Shown here: one piece after another, positions 27,631 to 42,160 of the stretch | Layout of the letters: each line of letters opens with the position of its first letter | Position numbering within the stretch: the stretch's first letter is position 1 | From: Prunella strophiata | Taxonomy: Eukaryota > Chordata > Aves > Passeriformes > Prunellidae | DNA: 64,000 nucleotides | Direction: 5' to 3' | NCBI GenBank assembly: GCA_036583965.1 | Contig: JAZBQD010000001.1 | Location: 25,268,597 to 25,332,596 of the forward strand | Program-made: the position numbers and the translations under genes | Notes under the pieces: generated by a model | Databases searched by the model: none | Told to the model about the DNA's origin: nothing | What the model saw: only the letters and a program-made list of their open reading frames with translations

Positions 27631-27738
27631 AAAATCATAGCATATGGAACTGTTTGGGTTGGAAGGGACCTTGCAGATCCCCAATTCCAACCCCTCTGCC
27701 AAAGGCAGGGATGCCATCCACTAGACCAGGTTGCCTAA
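27631..27738 (-). mobile_element. CR1 LINE 3'-end fragment, 5' truncated
   Basis: The plus strand reads TTTGGGTTGGAAGGGACCTT, then TTCCAACCCC, GGCAGGGATGCCATCCACTA and GACCAGGTTGC. This is the reverse complement of the CR1 retrotransposon tail found by the thousand in bird genomes, so the element is on the minus strand. At its 3' end a degenerate ATGATTTT stands where CR1 normally ends in ATTCTATGA repeats. Only about 100 bp remain, with no coding part. It identifies the lineage as bird-like. Confidence 0.88.
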
Positions 27739-27843
27739 TTTGCCAAAATTGCTTACAGGTGACAGGTATGTCAATTAGTCTACTGCTCCTGCAACTTAAG
27801 AGAGATTAGAATTGGTGGGCTATGTACTATTTTCCAGCTGCAG

Positions 27844-27871
27844 TGTTACAAGCTATTATTAGCTTGTAACA
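27844..27871. repeat. Hairpin with 12-bp perfect arms and 4-nt loop
   Basis: TGTTACAAGCTA, loop TTAT, then TAGCTTGTAACA. The stem does not extend further, so it is too short for a microRNA precursor. It lies about 105 bp from the CR1 fragment. Confidence 0.85.
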
Positions 27872-28785
27872 AACATCTGTTCCAAGATGAAAGCACCTAC
27901 AAATGCCTCAGTGTCTCCAAAATTGCAAGAGGTTAGTTTGTTAAACATTTAAACTACGTAAACAAATAGAGGCTTCATGCAAGACAGATCTGAGAACAGA
28001 CTGATTATCCTATCTTAGCATTACTAACTTCTTCTGGCTGCTGTGCATGGAAACTTCAAACCCAAGAACTTCTCAGGTATAATTTCCTAGATAAAACATG
28101 TTATATGAAGGTCAGCTTCCTCAGAGGCTCCTACTTTTAGAAATAAAACTGACTTCAAAAGAAAGGAAGCATTTAAACAGTGTCATGGCAATATGGCTTA
28201 TTCAATTATTAACTAGCTGATTTATTTTTAATTGCTCGTGTACCTCTTCAAACTCAGCCTAGGTCAGCCATGAAGGAGAGCAGCTCCCAGACATCTGGCA
28301 GCTGCAGAGCCTGTGCAGGATGGACACAGATCTCCCAGCCAGTGGATGGGGGCTCAGACCAGAGCAAATATCACCACAGATGGCACAGCCGGGTGCCCGT
28401 GACTGGCCTCCCCGTCACTCACAGCAGAGTGGCCGAGGGCGTGTTTCTGAACCACTCTCTTACCCCTAAAGGTGGTCTCTCCAGGTCAGGGCTGAGGCAC
28501 ATTGGTGGGGCAATGAGGGGAAGTTTGCACTGCTGCTGCCCATGCTGTATCTGCTCTACAAATAAATAGAGGACTTTAGTCTCCAGGGCTGTCAGTTTGG
28601 CACCTTCCATGTGCACAAAAGACACTTTTGTTCGTTTGCTTTTATTTCCTTAGAAACAACCACCCAAAAAGTTATATGCAAAGCTTAGTATGGCAAACCA
28701 AAATAAATCAAATTTATTGCATGAGAGCACCTAAAATCCCACAACTTCCACTTGCTCTCTCTTTCTTTTGTGTTTTCTACTTTTA

Positions 28786-30633
<1,848 letters not shown>

Positions 30634-32208
30634 CTAAGCCAGCAAAAAAAAAATCCAAATCTTGTCACTATTCCTTGGTGGTATTTCATTAGGTCACAGT
30701 TTATATGTAGACCTTCAACATCTAAATACATTTCTAACAGTTTCCTCTCCCAGCAGGACCTCACCTACTTCAAACCTTGCTTAAGTATCTTCCTTTTTTT
30801 AGTATGCACATAGGATAGCACAGTCATCTAGAAGTGTAGGTGAGGCTTATGTAACAGGTTATTAATTATAAATGAAAACTATTGCTTTAGATGATGAAAT
30901 TTGATGCATGTTTTGTAGGAGACATGGAATGTGACTGGTTCCATGCATTTAAGTGACAAGACTGGCATAGTATGAGCATTGAGTGATGAGCATTACAGGC
31001 AGCAAAATTGTAATTTTCCAGCTTTTCTCATATAAAAAAGTAAATAAACAAATTTCCCTCGCAAGTAAACACAGCTCTACTGAGAGCTATGTTAGTCCTG
31101 TAACAAAAGGCACACACTGAGCTGAAAGAGTTCCCTCTTTTCTTCACAGGTAAGAAGATTCACAAGCATGTAGTACTATTTCAATTTTGGTATAAATATT
31201 GTTTTAACACACATCCATGCAGATATCCTTAAACACCAGCTTTAATTGGGAGTGAAACCAAGGCCTGCACACAGTGTATATAATGAATGTAAATCACCTT
31301 ACTTAACACAAAATGTAAGAAACATATCTGGATAGGGATTCAGAATAGTAGAATAAAATATCATTTTGTAGGTTAAAGTAACCATTGGTTGCCTAATATA
31401 TTTAAGTAGCTGAAGTCCTGTATATATTTCTTTATAGAAACTGATTCACAAAGCTCCCCTAGCAAATGGCTATAGCTCTGGCACAGAATCAGTTCATCCT
31501 TCCAATTCTTTTCTAAGCTCAGTTTTGAATTCACCTGTAAGTTTGTAAGACTCCATCAGTTATTTCATTACATTGGATTCCTCAGTTGAGCAAATAAGAC
31601 AATTAACTTCATCAGAGTTTGACATAAACCATACCTTTCTGAAGTCCCTACAGTTGCTTACACATGACAATAAATCAAATGGGTGAGGTATCTTCTAGGA
31701 GGCAAAATTCAGCGAAACAAAGATTAAAATTATATTGTCTAGATTTTCTGTAAGGTACTTGCAATCCACCTCTTTTCCCTGATTCCCTTTTATCTACATT
31801 GAAACAATCAAAGATCCACTAATTCATTTGCTTCTGGATTAAAACAGAGTAGAAATATTATACCCTTTCTCTTTGGTAAGATCTGAAAGAGTCTATACAC
31901 TGAACCCTTGGAAAATATTATTTTTATTACTCAGCCACATTGTGTTCCATGGTAAATAATAATACATAGGATTTTGCTACCTATTATAGGAAACTGTCAG
32001 CATTAAAAATAAGTCCTCAGGGGATCAAAAGCAGCAGCACTTGTTACTGTACACAGAATTTATTCAAAATCCATTATATCAGAGAACAAAAGTCCTGCCT
32101 GATGGATGTACAGAAATCAGACACCCCAGAACTATTTGGCCTAATTCACTATGGTAGAATGCATTTTACATTTCTCTGGGTATTTTTAAGTTGGTTGGTT
32201 GAATTTTT

Positions 32209-32371
32209 GTCTTTTTTTTTTTGTTGTTGTTGTTTTGTTCGGTTGTTTTGTTGGTTTTTTGCTTTTGTTTTGGTGGGTTTTTTTTTTTTTTTGGTTTTTT
32301 GGGGTTTTTTTTGTTTGGGATTTTGGGGTTGGGGTTTTTTCTTGTTTGTTTTTTGGGGTTCTTTTGGTGGC
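32209..32371. repeat. T/G-rich low-complexity tract with G-runs
   Basis: About 160 bp composed almost only of T and G on the plus strand. Five G runs of three or four lie at 32301-32304, 32317-32319, 32325-32328, 32331-32334 and 32355-32358, enough for a G-quadruplex. Confidence 0.8.
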
Positions 32372-33368
32372 TTTTTCAGTTTAAAGAGCTGTATTTATAT
32401 TCTGTTCTTTCAGAACTGGTCAGCAAATCATCTTTTCACATTTACAATTCAGAAAAGAACACTGACAACATAATACATTCCTTATCTATCTCTCAGTAAT
32501 ACTTGAGGAATACAATGTTCCTCAAATATTTGACTTCTATTACAATGCACTGGCTAAAGAAAAAAACCACATTATTAGGTCTACTTTTCAATCCTCAGTT
32601 TTCTGAATGTTATCTTATATACAAGGGCTTTGTACACTGACTTTCAATGCTGTACAGCAGATCTTTTGTAAAGGTCTACTTCTCTTGTGTTTGCAGTGCT
32701 GCTATCCTAAATCACATCCTGCAACTGCAAATGGTCAATAAACCAAGTCTGCCACATCTCTTCACATCTATTTTACATATTTTTAATGACATAAATCAGC
32801 CTATCCAATGTCATCACATCTGTAGAGCATTATTTCTCTGACAGCCTGATCATTTTAGCATAATCAGGAATCTGACTTTTAAACTCTTGGTTGTGCATAT
32901 GTCTCAACTGGCAGAAATCCTGGGTGCAAGGCTGTGTCCCCTCCCTCTCTGACTGCCAAAACCAGAATCTCCAAAGATCCCTTTTTCCTAAGGGAAGACT
33001 TACTTCTTTCCAAACTTCTTCCACTTGTGAAATTTTCTTCCCTGAAGAGTGAAGACCTCATACTATTAGTGTGTTCATTGTGTGGAAAGTTTTCTTATAA
33101 CAAAATGTTTAGTTGCTGTCTAAATTCGGCATCCTTCACTTCCCTGTTAATATCTGTTGTGACAGCTAAGCTGTATCATTTGTTCAATTTAAGGAAAAGC
33201 TGTCAAACTTTGAAAAACATATGTACAAGATTCATAAGTGCACACACACATGTGTTTAGAGTAGGCTGACTTTTTATATACCTTCACTAGGCTAGAGTAA
33301 AAGCCAAATAAAATCAAATTGACATTTATTTTCAATGAAAAATTGACCTCAAATTTTAAATGTAGTAT

Positions 33369-33372
<4 letters not shown>

Positions 33373-33413
<41 letters not shown>
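33373..33413. repeat. T41 homopolymer
   Basis: The longest homopolymer in the window, 41 T's on the plus strand (A41 on the GRID1 strand). Confidence 0.9.
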
Positions 33414-33417
<4 letters not shown>

Positions 33418-33443
33418 AAAGACTTCATGTCTTCATGGAGTCT

Positions 33444-33467
33444 TTAAGGGGCATGCCTGCCCCTTAA
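33444..33467. repeat. Hairpin with 10-bp arms next to T41
   Basis: TTAAGGGGCA, loop TGCC, then TGCCCCTTAA. Just before it, 33421-33443 forms a second, imperfect stem (GACTTCATG against CATGGAGTC). Confidence 0.75.
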
Positions 33468-36400
33468 CTTCCAGGCCATGAATGTAGAAAGACTGCAAAA
33501 GGGCCTGTGCAAACACCAGGTGAGAACAGGCGAGATAGCTTAAATAAAAAAAGGACTGAAATAAACACTGTATAATGAGCACAAATTTATACTTCAGTCT
33601 CCTAATTGTACTTCATATTTTGCTCCTTTGCTATGGCCTTACTGTGACTCTCAGCACACAGACATGCTGCACAAAAAAACAAAAATCACTTGGTTAAGCT
33701 TTCAGAAACCTCTTTATCAGAAAGTCAGCCAAAGCAGCACTCATTTTTCCACCCAGGTAGAACAACTACTTTGGCTTACACCAAGGACACCAGATTTATC
33801 CTTGGTTTAAGAGTTTTAAGAAAAAAGATATAAGAAAAAAGAACCTCTAGGCAAAACTTATATTAAAAAAAATATGAATTCTTCACAATCCTGAAAAAAT
33901 TAAAAGGCCAAAGAAGATGGCTTCCTAGATAAGACAAGGGCCACAAAGAAAATAATACTCCAGGAAAGCAGTAAACAACCCCATAATGTCACTCTTCAGT
34001 GTGGATGGAGATAGAGGAATATTGTTCAAAGGCTCCTGGCTTACTGATGGTTAACAATGTTGCTTCAAAGAAAGCATGCTAAGAAATAATAACAACATGA
34101 TAAAAGATTGATTCCAGATTAATCACTGATATATCTGTGATTTATCTGGAACTTATGAAGAAGCTATCATACTTAAGACAAAAGTGCCAGAATAATGCAA
34201 AATTCATCATTAATTTAGTGCCAGGACAGAGTGCCAGTGTATGCCCATTACATGGCTGATACCACAGCAATATCAAAAAGTGACCTTTACATTGGCATTA
34301 GTGGAGTAGTTCAAAAGGACGGCTGGATAACATTTATTATCTATAAAAAAGTGCTTTAAGAGAAGCAACATAGTTCTAATAAAAGAAAAACATGTCATTT
34401 GATCCTGTTGAAATGTTTCAAACATTAAAATAATTAAGGAATCACTACAGAATGCAATAGATTCAGGTTTAAGGAAGCATTTGCTCTTGCTTCAAAGGCT
34501 GATGGGTCAAGAAATGGAGAAATTTACAAAGCTCTATGAGAGCAATCACAATTCCCAATATAAAATTCATTGTGGACAAAGTAGTTTTGCAAAAAATTGC
34601 ACTAAATGAACTTTTAAACTACTTCTACTCTCAAAATTAGAATGAAGAGAGAAGAAGATCACTCTGATTTAATGGCCAGTGATCATTAAGGAAGCAGAAA
34701 AGAGAAGGAAAAAAATCTTACTGTGCTATTGCCTAAATCAATGATGCATTCTCATTTTGCGCTCTACTTGGTTTTGATCGCTTTTGATCAAAAGTATACT
34801 CAGGAAGAAAGGAAACAATTCACAGAAATTTTGGCACTAACTTAATTGGACAGGGGAACAAACAATCTCAACCAAAGCAGGGCATTATAAAATGCAATAA
34901 TGAGTTTAATTCTCCTATCTGTATATACAGCAGATGAAGGATCACATGGGGATCATATTACTTCATTCTTTCAAAGCAGAAATGGGTGTCCCCAAAGGAA
35001 ATAAAAACCACAGGTTATTGTGTATGTAGGTGCAATCAATAATTACCCTGATTGCCAGTGGATGTAAAGCAAACAGTTCACTGAGATCCTGGCCGTAGAA
35101 ACTTTCCTGTGCACAGCATTAGTCAATCTTCATCTGTGACAAAACAGCATTTTGTATGGACTGGTGGTTTGTGTGGTTTCTGCTCCTGTGCTGTGCAGAG
35201 GTGCTGCTAAATAGGAGGAGGCTTTCCATCTTCAGTGACCACGTTCAACTGTCTGGGGAATACAGCAAAAGCAACTTTCCCCCCACCACCCTCAGCTCTC
35301 AGGGGTCCTCCTGTCACTTATGTGACATTGAAGTGCATTCCTGCCTTTTCTTGGCTCCCCCAGTGCTGCAAAAGCTGTGCCTTGCCCATGGGAGATGGTC
35401 ACTGTGGCTGCAGGGACTCTGCTGTGTCTGAAGAGACATCTCTGCCATGGCAAACAAACGCCATGAAAGCTCACATGACTTTCTTCCACTGCCACCCCTT
35501 TGTTTTCAGACAAAGGGAGTAGGAAAATCTCTGTGAAATGGAGAAAGATAAATGGGATAGGGACAAACACCTGAAATACCTGTCTGTGGCACTAATAGGC
35601 AGCACTCCCTGTTTTGCACTGAAGTGGCATGGCGTTGTTTGTAACTGCAGCTGAACTGTGATACTGTCTGAAGAAAATGGAAAGGAGAAGGAGGGAAGAA
35701 AGAATAGTAGTGATTTTTTTTTCTTTTTTTTTTGCATTGTGTCAGGCAAGTCCTCATTCAGAAAAATGTTTTATGAATCTTTTTATGCTAGAGAGATTTA
35801 GAGTTCCCATTTCCTACGAAACACATTTGTAAGGCACATTTACATCTCTTTCATGCAGCAGTATGTGTTTATGGATGGAAACTCTCATTTCCTTGGCTGA
35901 CATCAATTCTGCTTTTAAAAAACCCCAGAATTTCTAGCCATAATACTTGACATAGAAAACTTGTCTGTTTACTCAGGGAGTTCAATGAGCTAGGAAGAGT
36001 GACACTTAAACTATAAACACAATAGTTTAGTTGACAATGTTATTAAATATTAAAGCCAATTTATGTAGGTGTCTAATCAAATAGAGGCCTCGGTCATCTT
36101 TGGGGACTGAAGTAAAATTTAGTTGTTGTTGACATTAATTGAATGAGCTGATCTAGTTATATAAAAATCACCCTACAACACTGAAATCAAACTTAGTATG
36201 AAAAGTTATTATCACATAGATAGGATGGAGCTGCCAGCTCCATACAGACAATATAATTGGTATTCTCAACTGCCTGCCAATCTACAGTTACATTTCTGCA
36301 TTTCTGGCTTAGCAAATGTAGCTATCATAAATGGCAGCATGCACTGGGCTTACAGAATAAGAGTATTTGCAATTTCATGGATAAAGAGCATCCACTGCCA

Positions 36401-37916
36401 TAAGAATGTTAGAAAAAAGAAAAGTAAAATACTGAATATTTTTCTAAGGTAAACTGTTTTATTATTGGCTTAAATGCTAGGATACATAGAAAAGTATTTA
36501 ATGTCTCTATTTCTCCTCTAAATGCTACCAAAACATATCAAAATAGGCCTCATTTTCATAAAATGCTGAGCAGATTAAGGGAAAAAAAAAAAAGTCAACA
36601 ACCACTGCAGACTTTGCTATTGTCAGAGCTCTACCTTGTACCCAAGGAAGAGAGGATTTTGGAGCTGAGGGAAGAGAGCTTTGGGGAAACTCATCTGAGG
36701 GATGGGCAGGGTGAACCCAAATTTTGACTGAATACTTGTATGCTAAGACATGAGAGTGTCTGCATAAAGATTTTGTCCAAAAGTCAAGCAAGGAGTTGGG
36801 AATCTTTTGCTAAAGGAGTTTGAATTTGGAAATAGGATGGCTTGCCTTATTTGTGTTCACCTCTCTTCATGGCACTGTAAAAACAGTAGATTTTGGGTAC
36901 TGTCCCTCTGACTGTTCAGAAAAGGTTTCAAAAATTCAAAAAATAAAAAGGAAATGCAAGCCAAAACCATTTTATCATGTCTCATGTACAAAAGCATAAA
37001 GAACTAGTAAATGGGTGTTTCACTGACAAGAGTATCTCTGATCAAACATTCACTATGGTAATAAAAACTGTTAACTTGTTTTAGGAAAAAAATCAATAGC
37101 CAGATGAAGAGGGCACTTTTCATTAAAGGAGCAGCACATCAAGGCTTTCAGCATGTCTGCATCCCTTCTGTGTAATGTACTGGACATGTGTTTGATGTAA
37201 GTTGCTGCCTGATTTTGTTGAGATTCAAGATGAGGAGCAGAGGGGAGAGGCAGGCTATGAGAGAGTGAGAGACAGAGTGGGCATTTTTAATGGCCAATAC
37301 TCATTATCACAGGATTCAGAACAAAGATGCAGCATCCTAAGCTGTTATACATTAGTCCTTGAATCCCACATTAATTCTCTGTTCCACAAAAAAGCATGCA
37401 GTTTTATCTGAGAGAAATAATATTTTGATAAAACACAGTGTCATGTGAATGCATTTTTCAAAGGCTGGAATAAACAAAGAAAAATCTTGCATTAAATTTC
37501 TGTTTCAAGAGAAATTAGTATAATTCTGTGGATCCCTTAATTCTTACTCATGCTTCCAATCATGAACTCAAAAAAAAAATAAACTCAAATGAGAAAAGGA
37601 CAGGAGTCAGTAATGGATAATGTGAAGAATTACATCCAAAAAGGCATTATCAAAGCTCCCATGAAACTGAGAAACCTTATGACAAAATCCAAAGGACTTA
37701 CATACTGAAGACTTAGGCAGAGCTAAAGTATTTAATTTCAGAACAGTAACACCAAAATATGATTCCTATCTGCCATCAAGGTACTAAAAGGAACTTTATA
37801 CAGGACTTTAGGGGGGTTTTAAATGACTGTAATTTCTTTCCTGTGACTTAACATTACCTGCATAGAAACAACATTGATACAGAAATTAAATGAAAACCCC
37901 TGTGATCCAGTCTTAC

Positions 37917-38113
37917 CTTCCTGATGCCTTCAGAAGGGTTTGATACGCAATTATCCTGCCCCATTATTCTTACTGATAGTCCTCCACAGTTCAGCAAATG
38001 TGTTATCCTGCTCCAAAGGGTTGGTCCCTTTTGCTTTAAAGTATTCATACACTGCTGAGTCCCTGACTGTACCATAAGATATATCCATTTGTTTGGACAG
38101 ATCCTGAAATGTT
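37917..38113 (-). CDS. GRID1: GRID1 exon (about exon 13): lobe S2, with a frame-breaking extra base
   Basis: This exon is 197 nt, where the phases of its neighbours require 196. It completes an arginine codon and reads [20 protein letters not shown], then on to [14 protein letters not shown], all matching GluD1 lobe S2. After that the frame runs into a stop at 37951-37953. One base further along, the expected continuation [13 protein letters not shown] resumes and ends in phase 0 at a good donor (AAG then GTAAGA). The extra base is one of the two C's at 37955-37956 on the plus strand (giving A-D-N-C, as in mammals) or, less likely, one of the four at 37959-37962 (giving Q-D-N-C). Acceptor: AATTTCAG then AACATT. 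Both flanks are conserved and no other lesion was seen in the gene, so a sequence error or a rare allele is more likely than a decayed gene. Confidence 0.95.
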
Positions 38114-40534
38114 CTGAAATTCAAGCAATATTGAGAAATTAGTATTATGTAGTACATTAGCAAAGACTTCATTAATTAAATGGTTTCTTTCTATGTCTGT
38201 CACTCATCAGAAAGCACCCTCACCAAATAACATTTCCATATTTCATTCCTCATCATAAAGGAAAGCCAAGTAATTATCTAATTGTACTGAGCTCATATGA
38301 TTTTAACTACACCCAAGCTCTTATTCACCCCAGTTAAGATTTTTTTTTTTTTTTTTGAGAGATATAACATTCATGTTAAATATGCCACCAAGACTGCACA
38401 AGAATATAATGTGATAAGGACTTACCTGAACACAGGAAAAACTCAGATTATAAATATCAACTTCCAGCCCCATCAACTTCACCAGAAATACCTTGCAGAA
38501 TTCAGTGGAATTAGTTTGCAGTTATACCAATGCTCCATCTGACTCCAAATCAATATGACTGTTTTAAACAAACAAATAAAATCTTGCTTCCAATTTCCAC
38601 TAAGTCTCTCTTGCTCTCTCTTTTCACAGCCTTTGGTAAAACAGGCATTTTTCATTTACACAGAGGCCTAACGTTCATTTACTCATCATACACAACTCTG
38701 GAAGTGTAAATGGGCCTCACCCCAGTGGCTGTGAATACACAATTTATTTTCAAACTGCACAGAATGTAATTCACTCCTGTTTTACAGCCTTTTCTGCACT
38801 TGAAAGGTGTAAATCACTGTCTGCATCAATGGAAACCAGCCCAAGCTTCAAAACACTTAAGGTGGCATCACTGCCATCAGAAGCAGCATCCTGGCTTGGC
38901 TTTTTTTTCCCCTCTCTGAGAGGTTCATTCCCATTGCTGTGCCTTCTTCCTTTGCTCTCAAGCATCACCTCTGTGCTGTGCCACCATCTGAGCATACAAA
39001 CACACATTCGACCACTGATGACTACACAGACCAGCAGGGACCAAACTGAATATCATAAATAATGGCATATTTTCTTTAAAATGCTTTATAAATGTGTCAC
39101 CTCACATATTAACAACATGCTTCTGATATAACCAACTAACATTGCTTGACATCAGTTAAACTAAAGCAACCCTCCCTGCCTCACCCCATTTCTTTTTCCC
39201 AAAAACAATCTTCCAGAAACAAAAACTTCCTGATGAATAAATCTGAAAGGCCACCTCCCCCAGACCTCCAGCTCCTGGAGCCACAAAAGCAGAACATTTT
39301 GGCTTGCAGCTTGTACAGATTTCTTCACAATGCTCCTGAGGAGCCTTCCCTTGGCCCATGAGCCAAAGCTGTTTTCCACAGTTGAAGACTTGTCACAGAC
39401 AATATTTTTCTGCCACCCTCTTCCCCGTTTCACTGGGGAGATGCCACTGCTGACACCTCACATGCCTGTAAGATTCCCTGCTGCACTATTTAAAGCAAAG
39501 CAATCTGGGCATATACACAATGCCCCATAAAAATGCATCGAGAGCTCTTCCCTCTTCTCCCCCACATCACCCCCAGCCCTCCCAGGTTTAGCTGCCAAAG
39601 GTGCCCTTCTCTGGGACTCCTGGTGTGGGAGCCCTGTCCCCAGGCTGCAGCTCCAAGGGCTGCCTCTCAGCACAGCCCCTGCCCCAAACTCTTCCAACTC
39701 ACAAGCTGCTTCAAACAGTTTAAGTGGTTTAAGTTCTTAAATTGTGTTAAGGACTTTTTATCATTTTAAGCTGTTAAGCAGCTTTAAGTAAGACTGTGTG
39801 AACAGTTTCTGTCTATGTACATTGCACACTTGTGGATTTGGGCTAACTCTAGGAGTTCCACCAAACCCCCTGTTATTTCCCTAGCTCTTTATAGTTGCAA
39901 CTGAATAAAGTACAAAACAAACATCCTGGGGGTTGTTGAAAATTCAAAATGGTAATGAAAAATGGGAGAATTTGTTCAGATTTTCTTCCTTTCTTTAACG
40001 ATCCCTGAAAGGTCTATTCTGCTCCCCTAAATGTTTCCTCTACATTTTAAGGAACTGTTTTTCCTCCAATCTTGACCTCCATTATTACATGCTGCATTTA
40101 GTTCTGTCTTTATTTTTTAAAGCAAGTTTCATCATATCCCAGGGAATTGCTTAAACCCCAGGAATGGATGATTTGGCTGTTAAAAGATACATTTCTGCCT
40201 ATAGGGCAAAGAAAGGTACTCAATAGACACAGGAGGGTCTTCTGTGGCAACCCTTTCCCACCAGGTTTAGTGTAGAGATTTTGGTGTGTGTAGGAAAAAA
40301 ATGTTTGGTAGAAGCACAGTAGCAGAAATATGCTTAACTAATATACTATAACACAGGTTTCAGATGGTAACAGCTGTAAAAATGCCTACTGCTTATACCA
40401 CTGTTCTGTTTGAAAGTATGAACATGAAGGTTTGGATAGTTAAAAAAAAAAATAATTAAACTTGCAATTTTAATATTATCAGTATTTTCTGTTTTCCTTT
40501 ATTGCCATGGAAGCTTTTACTCAGAAATGTGCAT

Positions 40535-40614
40535 TTTGTTCTAGCTAAATTGCACTTTATTGACAATCAGTATTTTTATTTTAGCTAAATTACATTTTAT
40601 TGACAATCAGTACT
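40535..40614. repeat. 40-bp tandem duplication
   Basis: TAGCTAAATTGCACTTTATT at 40542 recurs as TAGCTAAATTACATTTTATT at 40582, both followed by GACAATCAGTA. Only a few mismatches separate the copies. Confidence 0.85.
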
Positions 40615-42124
40615 GCACAAAAGCACAGTACATGTTGCTTTACGAGCAGCACAGTTTGTTCAATTCTCTAAGCATCACAGGGCAGAGAGAGCAAATCTGG
40701 GGTTTAAATCAAGTGCTTGCAATAAACAGACAAGCATACAGGTGGCAGGGAGAGAAGCACAGTGTTGGCCTGGGTGTGGCAGAATTTCCTTGGAAGCAGA
40801 AAATGTGGAGTACTGTGTGAGGATTTCTTCAGTGTTTGATGTTTTGGACCACTTAGCCAAAAATCTATCCCAGAAATTATCCTGACAGGGAGTGGTCTCA
40901 GCCACGGTTCTTTGTATAAAAAAATAGCTCTGCTGTATTTCTGCACTGAAAGTGGAGGTGATGCTCAGCACATCCATGGCTAGAAATGTGGTCAAAAGAT
41001 TTGAGCATGGTGGGCATGGGCACATACATAAGTGATACTGGATGGAGATTAATTATCTCCTACTTTTTACAGGGTGAAGTAAGATAATCACAAGGGTAGG
41101 TTTTAAACACTGTTATTTTAACTCCCTCAAATTTGCCTTTGCCAGACAAAATCACTCACTGCTACATTTCAGATACTGGCTGTATCTCACAGTTGTGTCA
41201 TTCTCTAAAGGCAGCTGTGTCATTGTTCTTAACCTTTAATTGTGCATCCAGCTGTCAGCTGGACCCATCTCCTTTAGCCATTCAAATTCTTGTCTCACTT
41301 TCCTATGGCAAAGATTTCATGCATTTAATATACAAAATTATTTGCAACAAAAACGTGCAGCATAACAGGATGCCCCATTAACCATACTACCTCAGTTATT
41401 GGATCTCACAAGCCATTAAAGGCTCTTTGTTGTAAGTGTGATTAAAGATAAAGCCAGTAAAGCAGAAAAAGCCAATGTCCCTCACTTACTGTTACAGGAG
41501 CACAACTTCAATTTGTAGATAAATACATCCACTGTGTGATTGCTATAATTGACAAGTACATGTAAACCAATTGATTTAAGTAAATGTATCTGCAGTCAAT
41601 CTAAAGAAAAATGTTGTCTTTTAAACCTGTGTTACCAGACAAAATATTTAATGCCCAAATTTATGCCTGCTAGATGAACATGACAACGGATATGTATTCC
41701 CAGTGGAATTACAATTACTTCCTGCAGAGTCAACTGAAGACTGGGCTCTCTGCTTGTTTCATTTGTTAGAAACTTACTGGCATAAAACAAATGCTGCAGA
41801 AGACACAGACAAGTAATAGCAGTATTAGCATTTATGATTAGACTACTAGTATAATTGCCAGAATAAAATACTGGTTAAGATACACTTTTTGGAGATGCTT
41901 TCTTACTTGTAAAAGCCTCTTGGAGCTGTAGATACACAGACTAAATATATGCTGCCAGCATGGGTCTATATGCCCCAGACTTCTGGATGAATAATAAGTG
42001 ACAGACTAAACTTGACATCAGGTTCTTTGAGGTAACTGCTGATCAATTAACTGAGCTGGGGGCACCTGGATCATCAGACATGATCAAAGTGTTTTTCAAA
42101 AGAAAAATATGTTCCTGTCACTTC

Positions 42125-42160
42125 AAAAAAAAAAAAAAAAAAAAGAGATTTTTTTTTTTT
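42125..42160. repeat. A20 / T12 foldback
   Basis: Twenty A's, the spacer GAGA, then twelve T's, allowing a 12-bp A-T stem. Confidence 0.8.

Noticed and set aside
32102..32499. Phenylalanine/glycine/valine-rich membrane-like open frames
   Set aside because: Produced by translating the T/G low-complexity tract; not a protein.
34781..34794. 14-bp palindrome CTTTTGATCAAAAG
   Set aside because: Short palindromes of this length are expected several times by chance in AT-rich DNA.
37917..38113. GRID1 as a pseudogene
   Set aside because: Only one lesion was seen across eight exons, with intact splice sites, membrane helices, binding residues and C-terminal motif; a single-base error or allele fits better.
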